From Oscillospiraceae bacterium (GTDB taxonomy: Bacteria; Bacillota; Clostridia; Oscillospirales; Oscillospiraceae): a stretch of 64,000 nucleotides of DNA. The translations under genes were made by a program, and so were the position numbers. The DNA lies in contig SVLI01000003.1 in NCBI GenBank assembly GCA_015068035.1, positions 124,001-188,000 of the forward strand, written 5' to 3'. Each line of letters starts with the position of its first letter. The first letter of the stretch is position 1. Shown in pieces: positions 43,472-52,648 of the stretch. The notes beneath the pieces are model-generated. The model made no database searches. It was given only the letters and a program-made list of their open reading frames with translations, and had not been told where the DNA came from.

Positions 43472-44977
43472 TTAAGCGATGGCAGAGGCCGGGAACAGGA
43501 TCACAGCGAAGATGCCCGTGATGATGATGGACAGGATCATACGCTCAATCCAAATCACGCACAGATGCCAGAACTTGACCGGCACCTCGGTGCCCATGCA
43601 GCAAGGCACGAACGAAGCGAGGAATACAATGGAAGTAACCGGCAGAACGGCCAGCATAAAGCGCAGACGCAGACTCCAGCTACCGACGGAAACGAGAAGC
43701 GCGGGAACCGTGATCTCAACGAAGGAGATCATCGAGCCGGTGCAGGCCGTCGTGAGTTCTGCGCCCTTGAAGCCAAAGATGCGGAAGAAGGGCCAGAAGA
43801 TGTAGCCGAGCCACTTGATAATCGGCGTAAAGGTGTACAGCACAACGCCAAACGTGCCGAAGAAAGAGGTGCCGGCAGAAACTGTTCCGAGCACATACAG
43901 ACTCTCCAGCTGAATGTACTTAATGCGCTTGCCGAGGCTCTCCTGATTCTCTGCGATGTCCATCGCTTCCGTAAAGGCAGCTTTGATGATGCCCTTCTTA
44001 ATAACCTTCTCGGGGTCAGGCGTTACGCCTTCATAATAAGTATCCGGAATCTTACGCAGCGGGAAAATGCGCACGCCAATGAGCGCAACAAGCAGCGTGA
44101 CCAGGAACGCAATCCAGAAATACAGGTTCCAGTAGTTCTTGCCGCCCCAGAGCTCGGCGTTGTTCAGACCGGTATTCGTGGCCAGCGCCATCAGGAAGCC
44201 GACGGAGGCCGTGGACAGGCTGGTGTCAATACAGACGCTCTCACGCTCCGTCATACGGCCGGTCTTATACTGATCGTTCACCGCGATGTGGCCCGCAGAG
44301 AAGTTGCCCAGGAACGCGGTGACCATGATGATAGCGGCGCGGCCGGGAAGCTTGAACACAGGGCGCATAACCACGCGCACAAACACACCGATAAAGTCAA
44401 CCAGGCCGTAGTCCACCAGGAAGGGCAGGAACAGCGATGCACACGGAATGGAGATGCAGATCGTGACGAGAATGTTCGCCATAACGAAGTTTGCAATGCT
44501 GTTGTTATTCAGGGACGCGACGGGATCGAACATCCAGTTCATGAATCCGAAATGAACGCCAAAATAGATGTCCACAATGTTCATGGTCAGCAGCACGAAG
44601 CCAACGATCTTGAACACGGCAAACACGGCATTGACCTTTCCGGTGCCCCAAGCCTTTTTAGGACGCAGGAAGAACAGGTCGATCACAGCAAAAGCGCCGA
44701 TCGCCCACACCACGAAGGGCATAAAGTTGAAGTTGCCCGTGTAGAACGCAGCCTTGATGAAGTTCGTCAGATGCGAGCACAGGACGTTGGACTGCGCCTT
44801 CACAAGCCCCCACTGCCATGCGCCGATATGGATCTGATACGCGGGCAGATTGAAATTGATGAAAAACGCGAAGACGCCGAATGCGGAAAACAGGATAAAT
44901 TTCAGGTATGCCGCAGCCGAATACTTTTTCATGCCGCCGCCCATCGTCTCCCGGGCGGTAGCGACATTCTCACCCAT
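43472..44977 (-). CDS. YjiH-family membrane protein (Gate/nucleoside-recognition domain)
   Basis: A 501-aa polytopic membrane protein with about 10-12 hydrophobic segments, matching the YjiH family. A Gate-type motif is recognisable around GRAAIIMVTAFLGNFSAGH and a repeat-like segment around TTACTGSMISFVEITVPA. Transport of a small organic solute or nucleoside-like compound is likely, but no substrate is known. It has a strong sigma-A promoter and appears monocistronic. GAGGGGAG lies upstream of the ATG. Confidence 0.82.
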   Translation of the reverse strand: MGENVATARETMGGGMKKYSAAAYLKFILFSAFGVFAFFINFNLPAYQIHIGAWQWGLVKAQSNVLCSHLTNFIKAAFYTGNFNFMPFVVWAIGAFAVIDLFFLRPKKAWGTGKVNAVFAVFKIVGFVLLTMNIVDIYFGVHFGFMNWMFDPVASLNNNSIANFVMANILVTICISIPCASLFLPFLVDYGLVDFIGVFVRVVMRPVFKLPGRAAIIMVTAFLGNFSAGHIAVNDQYKTGRMTERESVCIDTSLSTASVGFLMALATNTGLNNAELWGGKNYWNLYFWIAFLVTLLVALIGVRIFPLRKIPDTYYEGVTPDPEKVIKKGIIKAAFTEAMDIAENQESLGKRIKYIQLESLYVLGTVSAGTSFFGTFGVVLYTFTPIIKWLGYIFWPFFRIFGFKGAELTTACTGSMISFVEITVPALLVSVGSWSLRLRFMLAVLPVTSIVFLASFVPCCMGTEVPVKFWHLCVIWIERMILSIIITGIFAVILFPASAIA

Positions 44978-45025
44978 AAAAATATACTCCCCTCTTTGCC
45001 TCGTAATGCAAATTGATACTTAAAC

Positions 45026-45054
45026 ATTCTACAGGAACTTGAGCGATTCGTCAA
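45026..45054 (-). promoter_or_regulatory. Sigma-A promoter of the YjiH-family gene
   Basis: On the minus strand, TTGACG (45054-45049), a 17-nt spacer and TAGAAT (45031-45026). Confidence 0.8.
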
Positions 45055-45072
45055 CACTTGAAAACGAATATA

Positions 45073-45096
45073 TAGAGCGGGTACAAACCCGCTCTA
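45073..45096 (-). terminator. Hairpin after the acidic-protein gene
   Basis: A perfect 10-bp stem (45073-45082 with 45087-45096) with a 4-nt loop. The downstream tail on the minus strand is only moderately T-rich. Confidence 0.6.
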
Positions 45097-45138
45097 TTTG
45101 CTCATATAAATGCAAAATAAAAATGCAACTCTTCTTCC

Positions 45139-45708
45139 TTACTTCTTTTCGTACGTGACTTCCAGACCATCATTCGGATGATAGGTCCAGGACACTTTGT
45201 ACTTGTTGGTTTCTTCGCTCTGGCGCCCCATCAAAGCGGAGGTCTGCATCATTTTGGAATAAACAGAACCGTTGAAGCCCAATTCTTCATTCGCATACTT
45301 GATTGCTTCAAGGGCATCCTCCTGCGCGCCCGGAGCCAGCAGTGCTACCATCATATCGTCCATGTTCTCATATTCATCGGGGTACGTGTCGATCATGAAA
45401 TAATCGCCGCTTCCCGTAATTCTACCGGCAATCTGGACGCACTCATTTCTAACCCGCTTGAATTTGGACGGAACCATAAGAATAATTGCGATGACAATTA
45501 CCACAACAGCAGCCGCTGCAATAATCGCAAGCTTTTTCTTATTGGGCTTGGGCTTGGCCTCTTCCTCTGTCACGACTTCCGCAGTTTCCTCCGCAGCCGG
45601 AGCTGTCTCTTCCGTGACTTCCGCAGTTTCCTCGGCTACCGGTGCGGTTTCTTCCGGAGCTTCGTTCTCTGCTGCCAGCGAATCTTGCTCTTTGATCTCT
45701 TCGCTCAT
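45139..45708 (-). CDS. Membrane protein with acidic repeat N-terminus, unknown
   Basis: A 189-aa protein. Residues 1-50 are a low-complexity acidic stretch with imperfect copies of EETAPVAEETAEV, then basic KPKPNKKK and one membrane segment (about residues 60-79). A 105-residue soluble domain follows, probably outside the cell if the acidic part is inside. The C-terminal domain (ITGSGDYFMIDTYPDEYENM) is not recognised. GGGAG precedes the ATG. It is possibly related to short membrane-anchored proteins of unknown function in gut clostridia. It is separated from yebC by 127 nt. Confidence 0.6.
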   Translation of the reverse strand: MSEEIKEQDSLAAENEAPEETAPVAEETAEVTEETAPAAEETAEVVTEEEAKPKPNKKKLAIIAAAAVVVIVIAIILMVPSKFKRVRNECVQIAGRITGSGDYFMIDTYPDEYENMDDMMVALLAPGAQEDALEAIKYANEELGFNGSVYSKMMQTSALMGRQSEETNKYKVSWTYHPNDGLEVTYEKK

Positions 45709-45835
45709 TGATTGATTCTCCCTTTTCTTTCTTATAATTTAGAACTTCACTACATAAATTAACCCGCTGAATCTTGCAGTGAAATGGTATCATACTGCTC
45801 CGAAACAGCGGGATTTGTCTTGAAAAGTCAGAAAA

Positions 45836-46567
45836 TTACTCTTCCCAGTTGTGCCAGACGTTCTGCACGTCGTCATTATCCTCGAACATATCCAGCATCT
45901 TGCGCATGTTCTTAATGTCATCCTCATTGGTGAGGGTGATGTAGCCGTTCTGCGGCAGCATTTCCTCCTGCGCGGAGAGCAGCTTATACTTTCCGCCAAG
46001 CTTCTCTGCAACAGTCGCCACATCTTCAGGCAGCGTATAGACAGTGAAAACCTCGCCCTCTGCCTCAAAATCGTCCGCGCCTGCATCCAGCGCGTCCATC
46101 ATGACCTCGTCCTCTTCCAGTTCCATATCCTCGTTATCAATGACGATAACGCCCTTACGGTTGAAGGACCAGCTCACGCAGTTCGACGCACCGAGGTTCC
46201 CACCGTACTTATCAAAATAGTGCCGCACTTCGCTTGCCGTGCGGTTGCGGTTATCCGTCATTGCCTCAACGATCACGGCAACGCCGCAAGGACCGTAGCC
46301 CTCATAGGTGACGGACTCGTAGTTCGTTGTATCCGAACCGCCGATGGCCTTTTCAATCGTGCGCTTGATGTTGTCGTTCGGCATGTTCGCAGCCTTCGCC
46401 TTGGCGATGACCGTTGCCAGACGGGAATTGTTATTGGGGTCGCCGCTGCCACCCTCTTTGACCGCGACGATCATCTCTCTCGCGATCTTCGTGAAGGCCT
46501 GCGCGCGCTTTGCATCCGCCGCACCCTTCGTCTTCTGTATGTTATGCCACTTGGAATGACCAGACAT
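45836..46567 (-). CDS. yebC: YebC/PmpR-family protein
   Basis: A 243-aa protein with the hallmark start MSGHSKWHNIQKTKGAADAKR and conserved LATVIAKAKAANMPNDNIKR. Members were described as transcriptional regulators, and more recently as translation factors that help ribosomes through proline-rich stretches. The length and domain order are normal. It is transcribed from its own sigma-A promoter, divergent from trmB. Confidence 0.95.
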   Translation of the reverse strand: MSGHSKWHNIQKTKGAADAKRAQAFTKIAREMIVAVKEGGSGDPNNNSRLATVIAKAKAANMPNDNIKRTIEKAIGGSDTTNYESVTYEGYGPCGVAVIVEAMTDNRNRTASEVRHYFDKYGGNLGASNCVSWSFNRKGVIVIDNEDMELEEDEVMMDALDAGADDFEAEGEVFTVYTLPEDVATVAEKLGGKYKLLSAQEEMLPQNGYITLTNEDDIKNMRKMLDMFEDNDDVQNVWHNWEE

Positions 46568-46600
46568 ATATCTCAGCTCCTCTGAAAATTTAACGCAAAA

Positions 46601-46629
46601 ATTGTATCATAGCCGCGCAGCATTGGCAA
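46601..46629 (-). promoter_or_regulatory. Sigma-A promoter of yebC
   Basis: On the minus strand, TTGCCA (46629-46624), a 17-nt spacer and TACAAT (46606-46601). Confidence 0.75.
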
Positions 46630-46690
46630 GCACAACTTTTCTCACTTTTCCTGTTTTTCAAGATTTTACGCACGATCATGCGTTTTTCAG

Positions 46691-46719
46691 TTGCCGTTTC
46701 TGATGGAAAATGCTATGAT
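46691..46719 (+). promoter_or_regulatory. Sigma-A promoter of trmB-exoA-dusB
   Basis: TTGCCG (46691-46696), a 17-nt spacer and TATGAT (46714-46719). Confidence 0.7.
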
Positions 46720-46740
46720 CAGCACATGGAGTGATGAAAA

Positions 46741-47469
46741 ATGCGAATGCGTAAAAAACCGAATCTTGTGCCGCGCATGGAACGCTGCGCTGCGCTTTTG
46801 GAAACAAATCCTGAAGAAAGACTTGGCGGCTGGCTTAACGGAACGGAATATAAAGCGCTGCATCTGGAAATCGGCTGCGGCAAGGGCCGCTTCACGACGG
46901 CTGCTGCCGGAAGCATGTCGGATACACTGCTGATTGCGCTCGAACGCGTTGAAGACGCGATTGTTGTGGCGATGGAGCGTGCTCTCGAAGCCGAAGTCGG
47001 AAACGTCCGCTTCCTCGCTAAGGATGCGAAGGAGCTGGAAGCCTGCTTTGCTCCCGGCGAGCTCAGCCGGATCTATATCAATTTCTGCGACCCGTGGCCG
47101 AAGAGCCGGGATGCCAAGCACCGCCTGACCTCCCCGTTTTTCCTGCGGAGTTACGCGCGTCTTCTGCCCATCGGCGGCGAGATTCATTTTAAGACGGACA
47201 ACCGCCCGCTCTTTGATTGGTCTTTGGAGCAGCTTGAAGCCGAGGGTTGGACGCTGAAAGAGCAGAGCTTTGACCTGCATCGGGACGGCATTAACGGCTT
47301 CATGACGGACTATGAAGCAAAGTTCCACGCTGAGGGCGTGCCGATCTGCCGCACGGTGGCAGTTAGGACGGAAGCCACCCGCTTTGATGGCGTTCCGGAG
47401 CGTCTGCGCAACGCCTCCCTTGCCGATGCGCGCGCAAATCAGACAGAGGGGGTTTCTCCATGCGAATGA
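46741..47469 (+). CDS. trmB: tRNA (guanine-N7)-methyltransferase
   Basis: A 242-aa Rossmann-fold SAM methyltransferase that makes m7G46 in tRNA. It has the SAM motif LEIGCGKGRFTT and the family signature NFCDPWPKSRDAKHRL, and DGINGFMTDYEAKF at the C-terminus. It overlaps exoA by 10 nt in another frame and has its own promoter. It begins a long plus-strand operon. Confidence 0.95.
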   Translation: MRMRKKPNLVPRMERCAALLETNPEERLGGWLNGTEYKALHLEIGCGKGRFTTAAAGSMSDTLLIALERVEDAIVVAMERALEAEVGNVRFLAKDAKELEACFAPGELSRIYINFCDPWPKSRDAKHRLTSPFFLRSYARLLPIGGEIHFKTDNRPLFDWSLEQLEAEGWTLKEQSFDLHRDGINGFMTDYEAKFHAEGVPICRTVAVRTEATRFDGVPERLRNASLADARANQTEGVSPCE

Positions 47470-48212
47470 TCTCATGGAACGTAAACGGCCTTCGCGCAGT
47501 TGTGAAAAAAGGGTTTTACGAGTCCTTTGCTGCGCTGGATGCCGACGTCTTCTGCCTGCAGGAGACGAAGCTTCAAGCCGGTCAGATTGAGTTGGAACTG
47601 CCGGGTTATGAGCAGTACTGGGACTATGCCGAAAAGAAGGGCTATTCCGGCACGGCTGTGTTCACGCGCGTTCCGCCCCTTTCTGTGCGCCAAGGCATCG
47701 GCATCCCTGAGCACGATACCGAGGGCCGCTGTGTGACGCTGGAATTTGAGGAGTTTTTCCTTGTCTGTGTTTACACGCCGAATGCGCAGGATGGCCTAAA
47801 GCGGCTGGATTACCGCATGAGCTGGGAAGATGCCTTCCGGGAATATCTACTCTCGCTGGATGCTGTCAAGCCCGTTGTGGTTTGTGGCGACATGAACGTT
47901 GCGCATCAGGAGATTGATCTCAAAAATCCGAAGACAAACCGCGGGAATCCGGGTTTCTCCGACGAAGAGCGCGCAAAGTTCGGCGAGCTTCTTGAGGCCG
48001 GATTCACAGACACTTTCCGCAGCCTCTATCCGGAGCTGGAAGATGCCTACACATGGTGGAGCTACCGTGCCGCGGCGCGCGAGCGAAATGTCGGTTGGCG
48101 CATCGATTACTTCCTCGTGTCCGACCGGCTCGCGCCGCGCATTTCAAAAGCCTTTATTTGCCCGGAGGTTTTCGGCAGCGACCACTGCCCCGTCGGGCTT
48201 GAACTTCTGTAA
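47460..48212 (+). CDS. exoA: Exodeoxyribonuclease III / AP endonuclease
   Basis: A 250-aa EEP-fold nuclease of the ExoA/XthA type that cuts abasic sites and resects 3' ends. Active-site motifs are intact: LQETKLQ, GDMNVAHQEIDLKNPK, WRIDYFLVSDRL and GSDHCPVGL. It overlaps trmB by 10 nt, so it is probably translationally coupled to it. Confidence 0.95.
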   Translation: MRMISWNVNGLRAVVKKGFYESFAALDADVFCLQETKLQAGQIELELPGYEQYWDYAEKKGYSGTAVFTRVPPLSVRQGIGIPEHDTEGRCVTLEFEEFFLVCVYTPNAQDGLKRLDYRMSWEDAFREYLLSLDAVKPVVVCGDMNVAHQEIDLKNPKTNRGNPGFSDEERAKFGELLEAGFTDTFRSLYPELEDAYTWWSYRAAARERNVGWRIDYFLVSDRLAPRISKAFICPEVFGSDHCPVGLELL

Positions 48213-48299
48213 ACTTGTTAAAACGAAGAAGTCAAAGACAAATACGATACAAATCCGGATTAGCATTCGGATCAGAATCTTTCAAATACAGGTATCGCT

Positions 48300-49271
48300 A
48301 TGGTAAAGATCGGAAACATAGAACTTAAGGGGCGTCTTACGCTTGCGCCGATGGCCGGCGTGACGGACTCTGCCTTCCGGCAGATCTGCCGCGAAAAGGG
48401 CGCCGCGCTTGTCTGCACGGAGATGGTCAGCGCAAAGGCGCTTGTTTATCAGGATCAGAAAACGCGCTCCCTGCTGTATATCGCGCCGGACGAGCATCCC
48501 TGCGCTGCGCAGATTTTCGGAAGCGAGGCTGACGTCATGGCAGAGGCAGCGCCAATGGCGGCGGAGATTTCCGGCGCGGACATTTTGGATGTGAACATGG
48601 GCTGCCCTGTCGGCAAGATTGCAAAGAGCGGCGATGGAAGCGCTTTGATGCGCGATCCGGAGAAGGCCATGCGCATTCTTGAGGGCATTGTCCGCGCCGT
48701 GAAAATCCCGGTGACGGTCAAGATCCGCAAAGGCTGGGATTCCGGCAACGTGAACGCCGTTGAGTTTGCGCGCATGTGTGAGCAGGCAGGCGTAAGCGCC
48801 ATTGCTGTGCACGGACGCACGAGAGCGCAGATGTATGCAGGCAAGGCGGACTGGGATATCATTCGCGAAGTCAAAAACGCAGTCAGCGTTCCGGTTTTTG
48901 CAAACGGCGACATCTTTGAGCCGGAGGATGCTGCGCATATTTTGCGATATACCGGCTGCGATCTGGCGATGGTTGGGCGCGGCGGCTTCGGCAATCCATG
49001 GCTTTTCCAGCGCGGCAACGCAGCCATCGATGGCGAGGATATCCCACCCTTTCCGCCGTTGGCAGAGCGCATTGAAACTGCAATGCGTCAGCTGGAACTT
49101 GCCGCCGCGCAAAAGGGCGAGCGCGTCGCGTGCCTTGAAGCGAGACGGCATATGAGCTGGTATCTGCGCGGCGTTGCGCACGCCGGTTATTTCAAAAAAC
49201 AGATTGTAGAGCTTGACAATTTGGAGGACGCCCGTCGCATCACGGAGGCAATCAAACGGAATCTGAGGTGA
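48300..49271 (+). CDS. dusB: tRNA-dihydrouridine synthase, DusB type
   Basis: A 323-aa FMN-dependent TIM-barrel enzyme reducing uridines in tRNA. It has the N-terminal LAPMAGVTDSAFR, the catalytic Cys in NMGCPVGKI and the FMN/tRNA motif VHGRTRAQMY. The C-terminus has HMSWYLRG. It lies 87 nt after exoA and 4 nt before the ECF sigma gene, whose ribosome binding site overlaps the dusB stop. Confidence 0.95.
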   Translation: MVKIGNIELKGRLTLAPMAGVTDSAFRQICREKGAALVCTEMVSAKALVYQDQKTRSLLYIAPDEHPCAAQIFGSEADVMAEAAPMAAEISGADILDVNMGCPVGKIAKSGDGSALMRDPEKAMRILEGIVRAVKIPVTVKIRKGWDSGNVNAVEFARMCEQAGVSAIAVHGRTRAQMYAGKADWDIIREVKNAVSVPVFANGDIFEPEDAAHILRYTGCDLAMVGRGGFGNPWLFQRGNAAIDGEDIPPFPPLAERIETAMRQLELAAAQKGERVACLEARRHMSWYLRGVAHAGYFKKQIVELDNLEDARRITEAIKRNLR

Positions 49272-49275
49272 AGCT

Positions 49276-49890
49276 ATGACGCGGGAGGAAGAGCGTTCCG
49301 TCATTGAGCGTGTGCTCAGCGGCGATGCGGACGCTTTTGCAGACATCGTGCTCGCATATCAAAAATTTGTATATAACCTCGCGCTGCGCATGCTGCGCAA
49401 TGCCGACGACGCACTGGATATCTCGCAGGAGGTGTTTCTGCGCGCCTATACCTCCCTGCGTGATTTTCGCGGAGACAGCCGGCTCTCCACCTGGCTCTAT
49501 CGGACGACCAACAACCTTTGCGTGGATCATCTGCGCAAGCGAAAGCGTCGGGGTGAAGTGTTGCGCACCGCATCCACTGACGAGATGCAGGAAAGGACAC
49601 CGGAAATTCCGGACGAGAGCGGCACGCCGGAGGATATGCTGCTGCGTCGGGAGCAACGTGCCGTGCTGGAAGATGGTCTTCGTGCGCTGCCTGAGGGCGA
49701 CCGAAAAATCCTACTGCTTCGTGAGAGCGGCGGGCTGAGCTACGAGGAGATCGCCGATGCTCTGCATATCGGGCTTGGGACAGTCAAATCCAGACTCTCC
49801 CGCGCGAGAAAAAAGCTCGGCAAATATTTGTCGGAAAGCGGGAACTTTTCCGATGCTGCGCCGTCTATAGATCAGAGCAAGGAGGTGTGA
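49276..49890 (+). CDS. ECF sigma factor, SigW-like
   Basis: A 204-aa sigma-70 factor with region 2 (about 20-90, NADDALDISQEVFLRAYTS) and region 4 (about 130-185, GGLSYEEIADALHIG then GTVKSRLSRARKKL). It is followed by a zinc-finger anti-sigma gene, the normal arrangement for SigW/RpoE-type factors that respond to envelope stress. Its ribosome binding site lies in the dusB stop region, so expression is coupled to tRNA-modification genes. The regulon is unknown. Confidence 0.9.
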   Translation: MTREEERSVIERVLSGDADAFADIVLAYQKFVYNLALRMLRNADDALDISQEVFLRAYTSLRDFRGDSRLSTWLYRTTNNLCVDHLRKRKRRGEVLRTASTDEMQERTPEIPDESGTPEDMLLRREQRAVLEDGLRALPEGDRKILLLRESGGLSYEEIADALHIGLGTVKSRLSRARKKLGKYLSESGNFSDAAPSIDQSKEV

Positions 49891-49895
49891 GCGCG

Positions 49896-50657
49896 ATGCG
49901 GGAATGCAAAAAATATCAGGATATGATCAGCTGCGCAATTGACGGCGAGCTGAGTGCCAACGAGCGGCGCGCGCTTTCACATCATCTGGAGCGCTGCCCG
50001 GACTGCCGCAGCGTCTATGCTCAGATGCAGCAGCTGACAACTTCTCTGCAGCAATCTGCCGTCGAGCCGCCCGCAGCGCTGCTTGAGGGCGTGATGCGCA
50101 GCATTGGCGCGACGACGCCGGAGGCTAAAAAACCGAGAAAGAAAAACTACATTCGCTATATATCCGCTGCAGCCTGCCTTGCCCTCGTTCTGTTCATCGG
50201 TTATGCAGCGCTGCATTCCGGTTTTGGCGTGGGCAAAGACGCAGCCGCGCCGGAGAACAACGCCGCCTTTGACCGTTACACAGTCGGCGGCGAATCTATC
50301 GGCTTATACGATGATTTCGCAGATTCCGGCGTGGTCATGGAGCCCACATCCCAGGAGTTTCCCACAAACGAAGAGTCCGGAAACAGCGTAACCGACGCGG
50401 AAACAAGCGACAGGGGCCTGGATACCAGCGAAGAAAGCGAAACCGAAGCGCTTTTCGTTGAATGGGACGGCATAACCTTCACCTACAGCGGACATAGCGA
50501 CTACGCGCCCGATTTCGGCGGAGAAACGCTCAGCTACGATGTGCTGACGCTGCCGGAAAATCTGAAAACCGATCCCCAGCGCAATCCCCTGCTCTGCGGT
50601 GAAACGCTTTTGATCCCGGACGCCGGGGGCGGCTGGTTCACTTTTTCGCAAAACTGA
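49896..50657 (+). CDS. Zinc-finger anti-sigma factor
   Basis: A 253-aa membrane protein. The N-terminal zf-HC2 motif reads HHLERCPDC (His-x3-Cys-x2-Cys) around residue 35, followed by a linker, one membrane segment (about residues 83-105) and an acidic extracytoplasmic domain of about 140 residues. It should hold the upstream sigma factor inactive until a signal triggers release or cleavage. The ATG at 49896 has GGAGG 10 nt upstream. A GTG at 49887 overlapping the sigma stop is an alternative. Confidence 0.85.
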   Translation: MRECKKYQDMISCAIDGELSANERRALSHHLERCPDCRSVYAQMQQLTTSLQQSAVEPPAALLEGVMRSIGATTPEAKKPRKKNYIRYISAAACLALVLFIGYAALHSGFGVGKDAAAPENNAAFDRYTVGGESIGLYDDFADSGVVMEPTSQEFPTNEESGNSVTDAETSDRGLDTSEESETEALFVEWDGITFTYSGHSDYAPDFGGETLSYDVLTLPENLKTDPQRNPLLCGETLLIPDAGGGWFTFSQN

Positions 50658-50673
50658 TATGAAAATTCAATGC

Positions 50674-50706
50674 GGAGAGATGCCATTTTTAACAGTGCAT
50701 CTCTCC
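50674..50706 (+). terminator. Hairpin after the anti-sigma gene
   Basis: Perfect 10-bp arms GGAGAGATGC and GCATCTCTCC around a 13-nt loop. The T-tract is poor, so it may be a weak terminator. Confidence 0.5.
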
Positions 50707-50733
50707 TCATCGCTGTTTATGCGCAAGTGCTGC

Positions 50734-50762
50734 TTGCATCCCATAGCGCACTGTGCTAATAT
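50734..50762 (+). promoter_or_regulatory. Promoter of the metal-binding lipoprotein and fumarase operon
   Basis: TTGCAT (50734-50739), a 17-nt spacer and TAATAT (50757-50762), 35 nt before the start codon. Confidence 0.6.
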
Positions 50763-50796
50763 GACATTGAACAAAACAAAAAGTCAGGTGTTCAAA

Positions 50797-51810
50797 ATGA
50801 AACGAATATCTATTCTCGCGCTCTGTCTTGTTCTGCTGCTGTTGTGCTGTCTTACAGCCTGCGGCGGACAAAATAACAGCGATGAACCGAAACCGAAGCA
50901 GATCGTCTGCATCTCTTTCCCGGAATACGACTGGACGCGCAATCTACTTGGCGAAAACCCAGCCGGAATGGAGCTCTCGCTCCTGATCGACAACGGTGTG
51001 GATGTGCACAGCTATCAGCCGACCGTGGAAGACGTTGCTGCGATCACGGATTGTGATCTTCTGGTATGCAGCGGCGGCGTATCCGAACAATGGGTGCGCG
51101 ATGCGTGGGAAAACAATAAACACGGCGCCATGGTGGACATGATGCAGACGCTCTCATCTCAGCTTGTGCAGGAAGAACTCCTCGAGGGCATGACGCCGGA
51201 ATCCGGTGAACATGCGCATGAGCACGAAACCGAGCACGAACACGCAGAAGATATGGAGTTTGATGAGCACGTGTGGCTCTCTCTGCGAAACGCGCAGGTC
51301 GTCTGTGCGGCAATCACTGAGCAGCTCTGCACTTTGGATGCAGCGAACGAGGAAGAATACCGCGAGAATTTAAACCACTATCAGCAGAAGCTCTCCGAGC
51401 TCGACACGCGCTATACAGAGGTCTTTTCCGCTGCGCCGCTACACACGATTCTCGTTGCTGACCGCTTCCCCTTCCGCTACCTTGTGCAGGATTATGCGTT
51501 GGATTATTACGCTGCCTTTGCCGGCTGCTCCGCGGAGACGGATGCAAGCTTTGAGACCGTTTTGTTTCTTGCGGACAAGCTCTCTGCGCTTGATCTGCCC
51601 TGCGTGCTGATTTTGACGGGTTCCGATGCGCGCATTGCCGAAGCCGTGCTTGCCAACAGCCGCGACGCGGATCGCGAGGTGCTTGCTGTCGATCCCCTGC
51701 AGTCCGTCCGTCAGTCGCAGATTGATGAGGGATTTGATTACCTCTCCGCGATGGAGCACAACCTCGCTGCCATTGCCAAAGCGCTTGGCGCAGAGACGGA
51801 AAGCAGGTGA
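50797..51810 (+). CDS. Metal ABC-transporter substrate-binding lipoprotein (ZnuA-like)
   Basis: A 337-aa cluster A-I binding protein with a lipobox (LTACGG, Cys near residue 22). It has a His/Glu-rich loop (HAHEHETEHEHAED, about residues 143-156) and a metal ligand in FDEHVWLS, as in zinc-binding ZnuA/AdcA. No permease or ATPase gene is adjacent, so it must work with a transporter encoded elsewhere, or serve as a zinc scavenger or chaperone. The ATG at 50797 starts the signal peptide. It is 4 nt from fumA and transcribed with it. Confidence 0.88.
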   Translation: MKRISILALCLVLLLLCCLTACGGQNNSDEPKPKQIVCISFPEYDWTRNLLGENPAGMELSLLIDNGVDVHSYQPTVEDVAAITDCDLLVCSGGVSEQWVRDAWENNKHGAMVDMMQTLSSQLVQEELLEGMTPESGEHAHEHETEHEHAEDMEFDEHVWLSLRNAQVVCAAITEQLCTLDAANEEEYRENLNHYQQKLSELDTRYTEVFSAAPLHTILVADRFPFRYLVQDYALDYYAAFAGCSAETDASFETVLFLADKLSALDLPCVLILTGSDARIAEAVLANSRDADREVLAVDPLQSVRQSQIDEGFDYLSAMEHNLAAIAKALGAETESR

Positions 51811-51814
51811 CCCC

Positions 51815-52648
51815 ATGAGGGAGATTCACTCTGAAGTCATTGCGCAGCGCGTTGCGGAGATGTGCATCCGCGCCAACACTGTCCTGCCGGAAGATGTGTG
51901 CGCGGCATTGGAAGCATCAAGAGCGCGTGAGGACGGCATCGTTGCCCGGGACGTGCTCGACACAATCATTGAAAATTACCACATTGCAAACCCCGTGCCG
52001 ATCTGCCAGGACACCGGCATGGCCTGTGTATTCTTGGAAATCGGGCAGGACGTACACATTGTCGGCGATCTGACGCAGGCGGTAAATGCCGGCGTTGCAA
52101 AAGGCTATACGGAGGCTTATCTCCGCAAATCCGTCGTGCGCGACCCGCTCTTTCGCGAGAACACGGGCGACAACACGCCCGCCATGCTCTACACGGAGCT
52201 TGTGCCCGGCGACAGCGTTCGCATCACCGTTGCACCCAAAGGCTTCGGAAGCGAAAACATGAGCCGCATTGCCATGCTCAAGCCGGCTGACGGCGTGGAC
52301 GGCGTTGTGGATTTTGTGCTGGAGACCGTGCGCCTTGCCGGACCGAATCCCTGCCCACCCATCGTGGTCGGCGTTGGCATCGGCGGAAACTTTGACAAGG
52401 CGGCACTACTGGCGAAGAAAGCCCTCCTGCGTCCCATCGGCAGCCGGAATGAGACGCCGTTTTATGCGCAGCTCGAAGAAACATTGCTTGAAAAGATCAA
52501 CGCGCTCGGCATCGGACCGCAGGGCCTCGGCGGACGTACAACCGCGCTCGGCGTGCAGATCGAAACGCTGCCCACGCACATCGCCGGTCTCCCCTGCGCC
52601 GTCAACATCAACTGCCACGTATCAAGGCATATCACGGAGGTGCTGTGA
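51815..52648 (+). CDS. Class I fumarate hydratase / tartrate dehydratase, alpha subunit
   Basis: A 277-aa protein of the two-subunit iron-sulfur hydro-lyase type. Three Cys residues expected to bind the 4Fe-4S cluster are visible in PICQDTGMACVF, TNPCPP-like GPNPCPP and NINCHVSRH. GIGGNFDKAALLAKKAL is a conserved signature. It most likely interconverts fumarate and malate, but L-tartrate dehydratase is also possible from sequence. The ATG at 51815 lies 4 nt after the lipoprotein stop. It overlaps the beta gene. Confidence 0.92.
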   Translation: MREIHSEVIAQRVAEMCIRANTVLPEDVCAALEASRAREDGIVARDVLDTIIENYHIANPVPICQDTGMACVFLEIGQDVHIVGDLTQAVNAGVAKGYTEAYLRKSVVRDPLFRENTGDNTPAMLYTELVPGDSVRITVAPKGFGSENMSRIAMLKPADGVDGVVDFVLETVRLAGPNPCPPIVVGVGIGGNFDKAALLAKKALLRPIGSRNETPFYAQLEETLLEKINALGIGPQGLGGRTTALGVQIETLPTHIAGLPCAVNINCHVSRHITEVL